The notes under the pieces were generated by a model. That model saw only the letters and a program-made list of their open reading frames with translations, did not search any database and was not told where the DNA came from. A DNA stretch of 64,000 nt, taken from contig CABYFG010000001.1 of assembly GCA_902518185.1 (NCBI GenBank), positions 124,001 to 188,000 on the forward strand, given 5' to 3'. Within the stretch, counting starts at the first letter, position 1. Each line of letters opens with the position of its first letter. A program made the position numbers and the translations under genes. This stretch comes from an uncultured Pelagibacteraceae bacterium (GTDB lineage: Bacteria > Pseudomonadota > Alphaproteobacteria > Pelagibacterales > Pelagibacteraceae). This document shows, one piece after another, positions 54,839 to 64,000 of the stretch.

Positions 54839-57800
54839 CTAAATATTTTGCAAAGCAGTAACTTCAAGTTTTTTTGTTTTAAGAGATCTAATTGCCTCGA
54901 TACAAGCCTTAGCAGTAGACATATTTGTACAATATGGAACTTTGTTTTTTAAGGTTGCTCTTCGAAGAGCTATTGCATCACTGATACGGTGTTCAGAATT
55001 TCCTCCACCTGTATTTATAACTAATGCAATTTTTTTAGAGTCTAAAATATCAACGATATGGGGTCTGCCGCTACTTACTTTATTAATAGTTTTACATTTC
55101 ATACGAAATTTTTTTATATAATTTGCTGTCCCTTTAGTGCCACACAATTTAAATCCTAATTTTAAAAGATCTTTTGCAAGGTCAATCCCTTCATCTTTGT
55201 GAGAGTCTTTTAATGAAATAAAAGCGAGCCCATTTTTTGGGAGAGAATTATATGATGATATTTGACTTTTGGCATAAGCCATTCCAAAATTTTTATCAAA
55301 TCCCATAACCTCACCAGTTGATTTCATTTCAGGTCCCAACAACACATCGCTATTAGGAAATTTATTAAAGGGGAAAACTGCTTCTTTGACGGCAAACATT
55401 CCTTTTGATTTATCCTTAAGATTAAATTTGGATAGTTCCTCTCCCGCCATAACTCTTGAGGCAATCTTTGCAAAAGGAATACCTTTTGCTTTGGAGACAA
55501 ATGGCACTGTCCTGCTAGCTCTTGGATTGACTTCAATTACAAAAATTTCATCTTTTTTAATTGCAAATTGAATATTCATAAAACCTTTAACTTTTAAGGC
55601 TAACGCTAATTTTTTGGATTGTTTTTCTATCTCTTTTATTAGATAGGGCTTAATTGATACTGGAGGCAAACTACAGGCCGAGTCCCCTGAATGAATTCCA
55701 GCTTCTTCAATGTGTTGCATAACGCCTGCAACATGAACCTCTTCACCGTCTGATATTACATCTACATCAACTTCCATTGCATGATCAATAAATTTATCAA
55801 TTAAAATTGGATTTTTTTCTGCAGCTTTAAATGCTTCCTCTATAAAGTTTTTTAGTTGTTTTTTTTCATAAACAATCTCCATTGCTCTGCCACCTAAAAC
55901 GTAAGATGGTCTCACCATTAAAGGCAATCCTATTTGATCCGCAATTTTAATTGCTTCTTTGTAAGTTTTTGCAATACCACTTTTTGCTTGTTTTAGCTTT
56001 AGTTTGTTTAATAAATTTCTAAATCGATCACGGTCTTCAGCAAGGTCTATTGAGGTGTATTGAGTTCCTAAAATTGGAAGATTGTTGTCGTCTAAAAATT
56101 TTGCAAGTTTGATCGGTGTTTGGCCTCCAAATTGAGTAATTATTCCAATTAAATTTCCATTTTCTCTCTCTCTATTTATTATATTAAATACATATTCATC
56201 TTTAAGTGGCTCAAAGTAAAGTCTATCACTTGTATCATAATCTGTCGAAACTGTTTCAGGATTACAATTTACCATTATAGTTTCATATCCTGCATCCTTT
56301 AAAGCAAAACTAGCCTGACAACAGCAATAATCAAATTCTATTCCTTGACCAATTCTGTTTGGTCCGCCGCCAAGAATTATTATTTTTTTTTTATTTGTTG
56401 GTTCTGCTTCACACTCAGAATTCAAAGAGAAAATACGCTGATAGCTTGAATACATGTAAGGTGTAAAAGATTTAAATTCAGCAGCGCAGGTATCAACCTT
56501 TTTAAAAACAGGCAAGGCTTTTAAAGCCATTCTCTTTTTTCTGACAGTTTCTTCAGAAATTTTAGTTAATTCTGATAATTTTTTATCTGAAAATCCAATT
56601 GATTTTACTCTATTAAATTCAATAAAATTTTTCGGTAATCCTTTATTTTTAATATAAGTTTCATTGTCTACAATTTCTTTAATTTGCTCAAGAAACCAAG
56701 GGTCAATTTTTGATAAAGAATAAATTTTTTTAAGATTTAATTTTTTTCGGAATGCTTCAGCAACTAAAAGTAGTTTATTTGGAATATTCTCCCTTAATTT
56801 TTTTTCAATTTGTTTTCGGTTTAAATTAAAAATTCTATCTAATCCCGAAAATCCTGTCTCAAGTGATACCAAGGCTTTTTGAAAGGACTCTTTGAAATTT
56901 CTTCCAATAGCCATTGCTTCTCCTACAGATTTCATTGATGTACCTAAAATTGCTGGTGAGGTTGAAAATTTTTCAAATGTAAATCTTGGAATTTTAGTAA
57001 CAACATAATCAATTGATGGCTCAAACGATGCAGGAGTTACTTTTGTAATTTCATTTTTAAGCTCATCTAAAGTATATCCCACCGCTAGTTTTGCTGCTAC
57101 CTTTGCAATCGGAAAACCTGTAGCTTTTGATGCCAATGCAGAAGAGCGCGAAACTCTCGGATTCATCTCAATTATAACCATTCGTCCATTTTTAGGATTA
57201 ATAGCAAATTGAACGTTCGAGCCTCCTGTCTCAACGCCAATTTTTCTCAGACATGCAATAGAAGCATTCCTCATTACTTGATATTCTTTATCTGTTAGTG
57301 TGAGAGCTGGTGCTACAGTAACAGAATCGCCAGTGTGGATACCCATCGGATCAATGTTTTCAATTGAACAAATAATTATGCAATTATCTTTTTTATCTCG
57401 AACCACTTCCATTTCAAATTCTTTCCATCCCTCTAAACATTCCTCTACAAGAACTTGGTTTACAGGCGACTCATGGAGTCCATTTTTTATAATTTTAAAG
57501 AAATCTTTTTTAGTTTTTGCAATACCTCCACCTAATCCACCCAAGGTAAACGCTGGTCTAATAATTGCTGGTAGCCCAATTTGTTTTAATATTTTTGAGG
57601 ATTGATTAAAATTATTAACAATTTTAGATTTAGGTAAATCCAAACCAATATCTTGCATATTTTTTCTAAATTTTTTTCTGTCCTCTGCGTTTGAAATTGC
57701 TTTTGAATTTGCCCCGATCAATTCAATTTTATATTTTTTTAATATTCCTTTTTTTTCTGCCTCAATTGCTAGGTTCAAAGCTGTTTGTCCACCCATTGTC

Positions 57801-58063
57801 GGTAAAATCGCATCAGGTCTTTCTTTTTTTAATATTTTTTCAAGAATTTCTAAACTAATTGGTTCGATATATGTTTTATCAGCCACATCTGGATCTGTCA
57901 TAATAGTAGCTGGGTTTGAATTGATCAAAACAACTTTATAGCCCTCGTCCCTTAACGCCTTACATGCTTGTGTACCTGAATAATCAAACTCACATGCTTG
58001 CCCAATAATTATGGGGCCAGCTCCAACTACTAAAATTTTTTTAAGATCTTTTCTTTTTGGCAT
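54839..58063 (-). CDS. carB: Carbamoyl-phosphate synthase, large subunit
   Basis: A 1074-aa enzyme that makes carbamoyl phosphate from glutamine-derived ammonia, bicarbonate and two ATP, for arginine and pyrimidines. Two tandem ATP-grasp halves are visible: [19 protein letters not shown] with [16 protein letters not shown], and [20 protein letters not shown] with [16 protein letters not shown]. The C-terminal MGS-like allosteric domain ([14 protein letters not shown], then [20 protein letters not shown]) is complete. It overlaps carA by 23 bp. Nothing unusual. Confidence 0.98.
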   Translation of the reverse strand: MPKRKDLKKILVVGAGPIIIGQACEFDYSGTQACKALRDEGYKVVLINSNPATIMTDPDVADKTYIEPISLEILEKILKKERPDAILPTMGGQTALNLAIEAEKKGILKKYKIELIGANSKAISNAEDRKKFRKNMQDIGLDLPKSKIVNNFNQSSKILKQIGLPAIIRPAFTLGGLGGGIAKTKKDFFKIIKNGLHESPVNQVLVEECLEGWKEFEMEVVRDKKDNCIIICSIENIDPMGIHTGDSVTVAPALTLTDKEYQVMRNASIACLRKIGVETGGSNVQFAINPKNGRMVIIEMNPRVSRSSALASKATGFPIAKVAAKLAVGYTLDELKNEITKVTPASFEPSIDYVVTKIPRFTFEKFSTSPAILGTSMKSVGEAMAIGRNFKESFQKALVSLETGFSGLDRIFNLNRKQIEKKLRENIPNKLLLVAEAFRKKLNLKKIYSLSKIDPWFLEQIKEIVDNETYIKNKGLPKNFIEFNRVKSIGFSDKKLSELTKISEETVRKKRMALKALPVFKKVDTCAAEFKSFTPYMYSSYQRIFSLNSECEAEPTNKKKIIILGGGPNRIGQGIEFDYCCCQASFALKDAGYETIMVNCNPETVSTDYDTSDRLYFEPLKDEYVFNIINRERENGNLIGIITQFGGQTPIKLAKFLDDNNLPILGTQYTSIDLAEDRDRFRNLLNKLKLKQAKSGIAKTYKEAIKIADQIGLPLMVRPSYVLGGRAMEIVYEKKQLKNFIEEAFKAAEKNPILIDKFIDHAMEVDVDVISDGEEVHVAGVMQHIEEAGIHSGDSACSLPPVSIKPYLIKEIEKQSKKLALALKVKGFMNIQFAIKKDEIFVIEVNPRASRTVPFVSKAKGIPFAKIASRVMAGEELSKFNLKDKSKGMFAVKEAVFPFNKFPNSDVLLGPEMKSTGEVMGFDKNFGMAYAKSQISSYNSLPKNGLAFISLKDSHKDEGIDLAKDLLKLGFKLCGTKGTANYIKKFRMKCKTINKVSSGRPHIVDILDSKKIALVINTGGGNSEHRISDAIALRRATLKNKVPYCTNMSTAKACIEAIRSLKTKKLEVTALQNI

Positions 58064-59237
58064 ATTTTTTCATATCATTTACAAATTGTTTAAAAAGATA
58101 AACACTATCTTGTGGTCCAGGGTTTGCTTCAGGGTGATATTGAACTGAAAAGACAGGCTTATTCTTTAATCGAATTCCCTCAATCCCACCATCAAAAAGT
58201 GATTTATGTGTAATCTCAATATTCTTTGGTAAACTTTCTTTAATAATTTCAAAACCATGATTTTGACTTGTTATTTCAACAGTGTCATTAATAAAATTTT
58301 TTACTGGGTGATTTGCACCTCTATGGCCTAGTTTCATTTTTTTAGTTTTAGCACCTAATGATAACCCAAGAATCTGATGACCAAGACAAATTCCAAATAT
58401 GGGAAAATTTTTTTTAATTAATTTTTTTACAATTTCAATAGCATATTTGCCTGTTGCAGCTGGATCCCCAGGACCATTTGATAAAAATACACCATCAGGA
58501 TTTAAAGCTAAAATTTTTTCAAAACTCGAATTACATGGAACAACCGTTACTTTACATTTGAAATCTGAAAAATATCTTAAGATATTCTTTTTGACCCCAT
58601 AATCAATAGCTACTACATGAAAAGATTTTTTTTTATTCTTTTCATATCCATTTCGTTTCTTCCACGTCTTGAATCCTTTCCACAGATAATTTTTTTTTGT
58701 ACTTACTTCTAATGCTAAGTCCAAATTTTTTAATCCACTCCATTTAATAGTTGTATTAATTATTTTATTAATATTAAATTTACCAGATTTAGAGAATGAA
58801 ATTGTTCCCTTTGGAGCCCCTTTATCACGAATTTGATTAGTAAGACTTCTTGTATCTAATCCAGTAATACCAACTATTTTATTTTTTTTTAACCAAGCAT
58901 CTAAATGGAACAGTGAACGATAATTTGAAGGGGATGTAATTTCTGAATTAAAAATTACTCCTTTGGTCCATATTTTATCAGACTCATAGTCTTCTTTATT
59001 CGTCCCAACGTTTCCTACGTGTGGAAAAGTAAAATTTATAATTTGGCCAGCATACGATGGGTCAGAAATTATTTCTTGGTAACCAGTTAGAGAGGTATTA
59101 AAACATACCTCACCAGTTGCGGATCCCTGATAACCTAGGCCAATTCCTTTAAAAATTTTCTTGTTTTCAAGAACTAAAATACCTGTTTGAATTATTGAAT
59201 TTAATTTAGAGCTATTTTTTTTTGCTTTTTTGATCAA
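58041..59237 (-). CDS. carA: Carbamoyl-phosphate synthase, small subunit (glutaminase)
   Basis: A 398-aa subunit that hydrolyses glutamine and delivers ammonia to CarB. The N-terminal CPSase domain ([33 protein letters not shown]) is followed by a class I glutamine amidotransferase domain with the nucleophile in [10 protein letters not shown] and the His-Glu pair in [11 protein letters not shown]. The best start is TTG at 59237, since the only nearby ATG frame is closed by a stop. The 125-bp divergent region to yqeY contains a short AT-rich inverted repeat. Confidence 0.97.
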   Translation of the reverse strand: MIKKAKKNSSKLNSIIQTGILVLENKKIFKGIGLGYQGSATGEVCFNTSLTGYQEIISDPSYAGQIINFTFPHVGNVGTNKEDYESDKIWTKGVIFNSEITSPSNYRSLFHLDAWLKKNKIVGITGLDTRSLTNQIRDKGAPKGTISFSKSGKFNINKIINTTIKWSGLKNLDLALEVSTKKNYLWKGFKTWKKRNGYEKNKKKSFHVVAIDYGVKKNILRYFSDFKCKVTVVPCNSSFEKILALNPDGVFLSNGPGDPAATGKYAIEIVKKLIKKNFPIFGICLGHQILGLSLGAKTKKMKLGHRGANHPVKNFINDTVEITSQNHGFEIIKESLPKNIEITHKSLFDGGIEGIRLKNKPVFSVQYHPEANPGPQDSVYLFKQFVNDMKKYAKKKRS

Positions 59238-59300
59238 TTACAACTCATGAGTTAAAGGTTAATACAATAATTGTTTTATTATCGCAACAAAGATGTATTA

Positions 59301-59324
59301 AAAAATTGTAAAAAAACAATTTTT
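59301..59324. repeat. Perfect 9-bp AT-rich inverted repeat between carA and yqeY
   Basis: AAAAATTGT (59301-59309) and ACAATTTTT (59316-59324) are exact complements around a 6-nt loop. The site lies in the divergent control region of carAB and yqeY-dnaG-rpoD. It may be an operator, but in such AT-rich DNA a chance repeat is also possible. Confidence 0.3.
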
Positions 59325-59362
59325 CTTTTGAAGAATTTTTTCTTTAAAGTAGATTAAAATAT

Positions 59363-59824
59363 ATGTCATTAAAAGAGACCATTGAGACTGATTATAAAAA
59401 TGCCGTTAAATCTAAAGATAAAATTAAAATATCAACTTACAGGTTAATTTTATCTTCCATTAAGGATTTAGATATATTGAATAGGTCTGGGCCAAATAAG
59501 AAAGAAACAAATGATGAAGATATTAAAAAGCTTTTAAAAAAAATGGTTAAGCAAAGATCCGAATCAATTGATATCTACAAAAAAAATAATCGCTCTGATT
59601 TATTAGAAGTTGAGCAAAATGAGTATAATATTTTAACAAGTTATTTACCGAAACAATTGAATGAAGAGGAAACTAAAAAGATTTGCGAAGATGTTATTTC
59701 TAATACAGGTGCTGTCTCCATAAAAGATATGGGTAAAGTTATGGGAGCACTTAAAAAACAATATGCAGATCAAATTGATTTTGCAAAAGCAGGCTCTCTT
59801 CTTAAAACATTATTAAATAAATAA
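59363..59824 (+). CDS. GatB/YqeY-domain protein
   Basis: A 153-aa helical protein with the YqeY pattern (LKETIETDYKNAVKSKDKIK, TYRLILSSIKDLDI, then EYNILTSYLPKQLNEEE and MGALKKQYADQIDFAKAGSL). The domain resembles the tRNA-binding tail of GatB amidotransferase subunits, but the free protein's function is not settled. It is the first gene of the yqeY-dnaG-rpoD group and overlaps dnaG by 1 bp (TAATG-type join). Confidence 0.92.
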   Translation: MSLKETIETDYKNAVKSKDKIKISTYRLILSSIKDLDILNRSGPNKKETNDEDIKKLLKKMVKQRSESIDIYKKNNRSDLLEVEQNEYNILTSYLPKQLNEEETKKICEDVISNTGAVSIKDMGKVMGALKKQYADQIDFAKAGSLLKTLLNK

Positions 59825-61596
59825 TGAAATATCCAAAAGAATACCTCGATGAAATTAAGTTAAGATTAAAAGTTTCAACCGTAGTTTCCAAATTCGTTAG
59901 TTTAAAAAAAAGAGGTAAAGAATTTGTTGGTCTTTCTCCTTTTAAAACTGAAAAAACTCCTTCATTCACAGTTAATGATGAAAAAGAATTTTATCATTGT
60001 TTTGCAACTTCTGAGCATGGTAATATTTTTGATTTTGTCATGAAAACACAAAATCTAAGATTTGGTGAAGCTGTCAGGTATTTAGCAAATTTAGCAGGAA
60101 TGCAACCTTATACTTTTTCTAAACAAGATGAGGAGAGGGAAAAAAAATGGAAAGAGTATTTATCGATTTTTAAGTTTTATACAGATTTTTATCATAACGA
60201 ACTTTTAAAAAACGAATCTTTTTCAAAAGTTAGAGACTATTTAAAAAATAGAAATCTCACAAAAGAGGATGTTAAAAAATTTAATATTGGGTTTGTTGAA
60301 ACAAAACCTAACTTTTTTGATAAATTAAAGAATGATTATAGCTTAGACTCTATAATGGAAACGGGTCTATTTTATTTAGATGAGAAGAAAAAAACCTATG
60401 TTGAGAGATTTAGAGGTCGTTTAATTTTTCCAATAAAAAATATTTCAGGTCAACCTATTGCCTTAGGTGGGAGAATTATAGAAAAAAGTGATTACCTCGC
60501 AAAATATGTAAATTCTCCCGAGACACTTTTTTTTAAAAAAGGTACTATTCTATACAATTTAGATTTAGCTAGAAAATTATCTAACAAATCTGAAAATATT
60601 TTTTTAGTTGAAGGTTACATGGATGTTATTGGTCTAAGTAAGAATAAAATTGAAAATGTTGTTGCTAATTTAGGCACCTCTCTAACTGACAGACAGATAT
60701 TAACTTTGAATCAATTTTTTGATGATATAATTATATGTTTTGATGGTGATGAAAGTGGTTATAAAGCTGCAGTACGCGCTGCTGAAAATTCAATTAAAGA
60801 TTTAAGACCAGAAAAGCAGATTTCTTTTCTATTTTTACCTAATAAAGAAGACCCAGACAGTTTCGTACAAAAAAATGGAAAAGAACATTTTTTAGAATTT
60901 TATAAAAATAATAAAATATCAATCCATCAATTTATTTTTAGCCATTATAAAAAACAAACATCAAAAAATCCTTCTTCGATGGCTGTTTTCGATAAAAAAT
61001 TAAGATCTATAGCTAAAACTATAAAAGATGATTTTATAAGAAAATATGTATTAGAGTTTTTTTTGGAAAAAATTTCAGAACTAACTCCGCATTCAAATCA
61101 AATTAGAAATTATAATAAAAAAATAACTAAATCTCTTGAAAAAACAAAAAAACATTTTAATGAAAGTAAATCTTTTTCTAGTATTGAATTAAAGGAGTTT
61201 TCATTATTATTTTTAGTTATTTCCAATCTTAAATTATTAGGGGAAAATATTCATTTAATTAAGAATGTTCAATTATTCACAGAAATTAATCGACAAATAT
61301 TTGATAAAATTTTATCCAAATTAAAATTAGATAAAAACTTGACTATTGAAAAATTAGAAATTGATAGTAAGTTAATTGAAAAGATAGATAAATTTGCCCC
61401 CATTAAACATATCCTTAAAACTAAATCGAACAAGGAACATGAAATATTTGAATTATTGGATGACATAAATAGAGATTTAAAAAACTATAATTTAGAGCTA
61501 AGGATTCAAGAATTAGAGCAGAAGTTTTCTAAAGATTTAAGTGAGGTCACTTTTAACGAGCTAAAAGAGCTAAAAAAAAAGCAAAATATCAATTAA
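59824..61596 (+). CDS. dnaG: DNA primase with degenerate zinc-binding domain
   Basis: A 590-aa primase that makes RNA primers at the replication fork. The TOPRIM domain (IFLVEGYMDVIGLSKN, then DDIIICFDGDESGYKAAVRA) and the RNA-polymerase core (YVERFRGRLIFPIKNISGQP, IALGGRII) are normal. The N-terminal CHC2 domain keeps its outline (GKEFVGLSPFKTEKTPSFTV, EFYHCFATSEHGNIFDF), but the usual Cys-His-Cys-Cys ligands read Ser38, Lys41, Cys59 and Thr62. Only one of four remains, so zinc is probably not bound. The DnaB-binding C-terminal region is diverged and helical. It overlaps yqeY by 1 bp and precedes rpoD. Confidence 0.96.
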   Translation: MKYPKEYLDEIKLRLKVSTVVSKFVSLKKRGKEFVGLSPFKTEKTPSFTVNDEKEFYHCFATSEHGNIFDFVMKTQNLRFGEAVRYLANLAGMQPYTFSKQDEEREKKWKEYLSIFKFYTDFYHNELLKNESFSKVRDYLKNRNLTKEDVKKFNIGFVETKPNFFDKLKNDYSLDSIMETGLFYLDEKKKTYVERFRGRLIFPIKNISGQPIALGGRIIEKSDYLAKYVNSPETLFFKKGTILYNLDLARKLSNKSENIFLVEGYMDVIGLSKNKIENVVANLGTSLTDRQILTLNQFFDDIIICFDGDESGYKAAVRAAENSIKDLRPEKQISFLFLPNKEDPDSFVQKNGKEHFLEFYKNNKISIHQFIFSHYKKQTSKNPSSMAVFDKKLRSIAKTIKDDFIRKYVLEFFLEKISELTPHSNQIRNYNKKITKSLEKTKKHFNESKSFSSIELKEFSLLFLVISNLKLLGENIHLIKNVQLFTEINRQIFDKILSKLKLDKNLTIEKLEIDSKLIEKIDKFAPIKHILKTKSNKEHEIFELLDDINRDLKNYNLELRIQELEQKFSKDLSEVTFNELKELKKKQNIN

Positions 61597-61662
61597 TCCT
61601 CAAAATTAATAATGGATTTTTGTAAAATTGATATTATATAAGTAGCTTCAAACTGTATTGCT

Positions 61663-63489
61663 GTGGAAAGAATAATTACTAAATCATTCGCTAGATTAAT
61701 GGGACGCGGGACCCACAGAGGTTTCATTACGTACGAAGAGCTGAGTAAATCATTAGGCAAAAGAAATCTATCAGATGAGAACCTTGCTCAAGCTTTTATA
61801 CATATTCTAGATGAAAAGGTAACACTCGTAGAAAAAAAATCAGATTTTAAAGTATTAAGAAAAAAAGAGGGCTCGTCAAAAGAGGATGGTAAAACAATTG
61901 AGAAAAGTGATGACCCTATAAGAATGTATCTTAGAGAAATGGGGGGAGTTGAACTTTTATCTAGAGAAGGTGAAATAGCTATAGCAAAAAGAATCGAGGC
62001 TGGAAAAGATGTAATGCTTATAGCTCTATCACAAAGCCCAATTACTGCACAACAATTTTCTGAGTGGAATGAAAAATTACAAAAAGATGAAATTTTAGTT
62101 AGAGAAATTATAGATATAGATACGAATTACATGGAAGATGAGACTACGGGGCCAAGTGCTAAACAAAAAAACTCTGGTGAAGCAGAGAAAGACGAAGCGT
62201 CTTCTGAAGATGTAGATGACGATTTTAATCCAACTCTCGCAGCAATGGAGTCTGAAATCAAACCTAAAGTTTTAAAGACAATAAATGATTTAACAAAAGA
62301 TTACAATAAACTAATAAAATATCAAAAAGAAAAATTAGAATGCATTTTAAATGCACAATCATTTTCCTCAAGCAAAGAGAAAAATTATGAAAAGATTGTA
62401 AATCAAATTTTAGAGAATATAAAATCTCTGCAATTATCTCCCTCTGTATTGGAGGAGCTGGTCCAAAAGCATTACGTTGAAAATAAAAAAATTATTTCTC
62501 TAGAGGGAAATTTATTAAGGCTAGCTTTGAACGCTGATATCTCAAGAAGTGAATTTATTAAGTTTTATATTGGAAATGAGATAAATCCGAACCTTAAAAA
62601 ATTTTTAGATACAAATATTGCCTGGAAGAAGTTTTTTACTAAAAATAAAGATGAATTTAAAAATATAAGAGAAAGGTTGATTGAAATTAGTAATAAATTA
62701 GGGATTTCAGTTACAGATTTTAAAAAATTAGTTAGCAGAGTTCAAAAAGGAGAAAAAGAATCAAGAATTGCTAAAAAAGAGATGGTTGAGGCTAATTTAA
62801 GATTAGTTATTTCAATTGCAAAAAAATATACAAATAGAGGCTTGCAATTTTTAGATCTGATCCAAGAGGGAAACATTGGTTTAATGAAAGCAGTCGATAA
62901 GTTTGAATATAGAAGAGGCTATAAATTCTCAACCTATGCAACATGGTGGATAAGACAAGCAATAACCAGATCCATTGCAGATCAAGCTCGGACAATAAGA
63001 ATTCCAGTTCACATGATTGAGACAATTAATAAAATAGTACGGACTCAAAGATTGATTTTAAGTGAATTTGGCCGAGAGGCAACACCTGAGGAATTGGCAA
63101 AAAAATTAAGAATGCCATTAGATAAAGTGAGAAAAGTTTTAAAAATTTCTAAAGAGCCAGTATCTCTTGAAAAACCTGTTGGTGATGAAGAGGATAGCAG
63201 CCTTGGAGATTTTATTGAGGATACAAAAGCTTTAGCTCCTCTTGAGCAAGCTATTAAATCAAATTTAGGTGAAGCGACTACAAAAATTTTATCAACTTTG
63301 ACACCTAGAGAGGAAAGAGTTTTAAGAATGAGGTTTGGTGTTGGAATGAATACAGATCATACTCTAGAAGAAGTTGGATTGCAGTTTTCTGTAACTAGAG
63401 AGAGAATTAGACAAATTGAGGCAAAAGCTCTAAGAAAGTTGAAGCATCCTAGCAGATCAAAACAACTAAAAAGCTTTTTAGAAAGCTAA
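61663..63489 (+). CDS. rpoD: RNA polymerase primary sigma factor
   Basis: A 608-aa sigma-70 protein starting with GTG. Region 1.1 ([20 protein letters not shown]) is followed by region 1.2 ([20 protein letters not shown]), an acidic non-conserved insert, region 2 ([20 protein letters not shown], then [20 protein letters not shown]), region 3 and region 4 with the helix-turn-helix ([20 protein letters not shown]). It is the only sigma factor gene in the window, so the target of the RsbW-like kinase is not obvious here. It lies 66 bp after dnaG. Confidence 0.98.
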   Translation: MERIITKSFARLMGRGTHRGFITYEELSKSLGKRNLSDENLAQAFIHILDEKVTLVEKKSDFKVLRKKEGSSKEDGKTIEKSDDPIRMYLREMGGVELLSREGEIAIAKRIEAGKDVMLIALSQSPITAQQFSEWNEKLQKDEILVREIIDIDTNYMEDETTGPSAKQKNSGEAEKDEASSEDVDDDFNPTLAAMESEIKPKVLKTINDLTKDYNKLIKYQKEKLECILNAQSFSSSKEKNYEKIVNQILENIKSLQLSPSVLEELVQKHYVENKKIISLEGNLLRLALNADISRSEFIKFYIGNEINPNLKKFLDTNIAWKKFFTKNKDEFKNIRERLIEISNKLGISVTDFKKLVSRVQKGEKESRIAKKEMVEANLRLVISIAKKYTNRGLQFLDLIQEGNIGLMKAVDKFEYRRGYKFSTYATWWIRQAITRSIADQARTIRIPVHMIETINKIVRTQRLILSEFGREATPEELAKKLRMPLDKVRKVLKISKEPVSLEKPVGDEEDSSLGDFIEDTKALAPLEQAIKSNLGEATTKILSTLTPREERVLRMRFGVGMNTDHTLEEVGLQFSVTRERIRQIEAKALRKLKHPSRSKQLKSFLES

Positions 63490-63519
63490 TAAATAAGGTA
63501 TCTAAGTTCTAACTAATTA

Positions 63520-64000
63520 ATGATCAGGATCCATATTGTTAGATTAATAATTAATTTCTTTGACTATTTTCAACAAAAAAAAATTTTCATATTTTTAAAA
63601 AAAAAAATAAAAAAAAATGCCATCTTATTTGACGTGGGTGCCCATCATGGTGAAACAATTAAGAATTTTATAAAATATTTTAATTTTTCCACCATCCATT
63701 CGTTTGAGGCAAGCAATAAGAATTTTAAACTTTTAAAAATAAAATCTAAAAAAAACCAGGAATATAAAATTTTTTTAAATAATTTCGGTCTATCTGATAT
63801 AAATAAAGGTTTAAAGATTAAAGAATTTAAGGAAACTTCGTCCACGACACTTAGTGGCATAAATCATGACTCAAAATATTATAAAAGAAAAATCAAAGTA
63901 TTAGGATTAAAAGAAAATAAAAGAATTTACAAAAATTCTGATGTTAAGCTAAATCGACTAGATAATTATTGTGAGGAAAAAAAAATTAATAAGATTGATC
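63520..64000 (+). CDS. FkbM-family methyltransferase, cut off at the right edge
   Basis: From ATG 63520 an open frame of 160 codons runs off the end of the window. After a basic N-terminal 35 residues comes the methyltransferase motif AILFDVGAHHGETIKNFIKY (FkbM form of the SAM-binding loop), then IHSFEASNKNFKLL (acidic ribose contact after FEA) and NNFGLSDINKGL, all typical of FkbM. The C-terminal half is missing. FkbM enzymes methylate sugars, polyketides or glycolipids; the specific substrate is unknown. It lies 30 bp after rpoD. Confidence 0.88.
   Translation, partial: MIRIHIVRLIINFFDYFQQKKIFIFLKKKIKKNAILFDVGAHHGETIKNFIKYFNFSTIHSFEASNKNFKLLKIKSKKNQEYKIFLNNFGLSDINKGLKIKEFKETSSTTLSGINHDSKYYKRKIKVLGLKENKRIYKNSDVKLNRLDNYCEEKKINKID

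Noticed and set aside
61941..61946. G6 tract in rpoD as another phase-variable site
   Set aside because: The frame is intact and the gene is essential; it serves as a caution that G6 runs alone are not evidence of switching.

Overview
The window is very AT-rich and densely packed, with short or negative gaps between genes. The housekeeping content (ilvE, pgsA, uvrC, folB, uvrB, trxB, an ELM1-family gene, carAB, yqeY-dnaG-rpoD) fits an alphaproteobacterium of the streamlined marine SAR11 / Pelagibacterales type. I infer this from composition and gene content only; no database was searched. I found no rRNA, tRNA, CRISPR array or transposase.

Layout. Positions 1-17042 are mostly core genes: an EnvZ/OmpR-type two-component pair with a MarR regulator, ilvE, pgsA, uvrC, folB, two secreted alpha/beta hydrolases inserted between folB and a pteridine-reductase-like SDR, uvrB, an aspartate aminotransferase, trxB, ELM1 and a putative 2OG oxygenase. 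Positions 17243-40057 hold a complete type IV pilus locus: pilT, four minor pilins, a large PilY1, pilD, a fused pilM-pilN, pilO, pilP, secretin pilQ, pilB, pilC and two pilin genes. Positions 40098-54837 hold an accessory signalling and surface block: an ammonium transporter fused to a SpoIIE-type phosphatase, a TPR plus beta-barrel protein, a FecR protein with a histone-H1-like lysine tail, a CHASE2-SpoIIE phosphatase and three paralogous autotransporter-like proteins. Positions 54839-63489 return to core genes (carB, carA, yqeY, dnaG, rpoD). An FkbM-type methyltransferase runs off the right edge.

How the genes may work together. Three SpoIIE-type phosphatases with different sensors (GAF, Amt, CHASE2) lie in and beside the pilus locus. 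Two STAS anti-sigma-antagonist genes and one RsbW-like kinase lie between pilC and the pilin genes. Together these make a complete partner-switching module, and I infer that it controls the pilus and/or the surface autotransporters in response to ammonium and other signals.

The strongest unexplained signals are these. (1) An 833-bp non-coding region before pilMN carries eight copies of a 10-mer, four in each orientation, with three pairs spaced exactly 21 bp apart. (2) The secretin and the RsbW-like kinase are each split by a single frame change, and each split sits on a sequence resembling a known recoding site (GGG UGA C and U UUU UUA). (3) There is an Amt-SpoIIE fusion. (4) Two fossil gene tails show that gene pairs were duplicated and then lost one partner. 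(5) The primase lacks three of the four usual zinc ligands.
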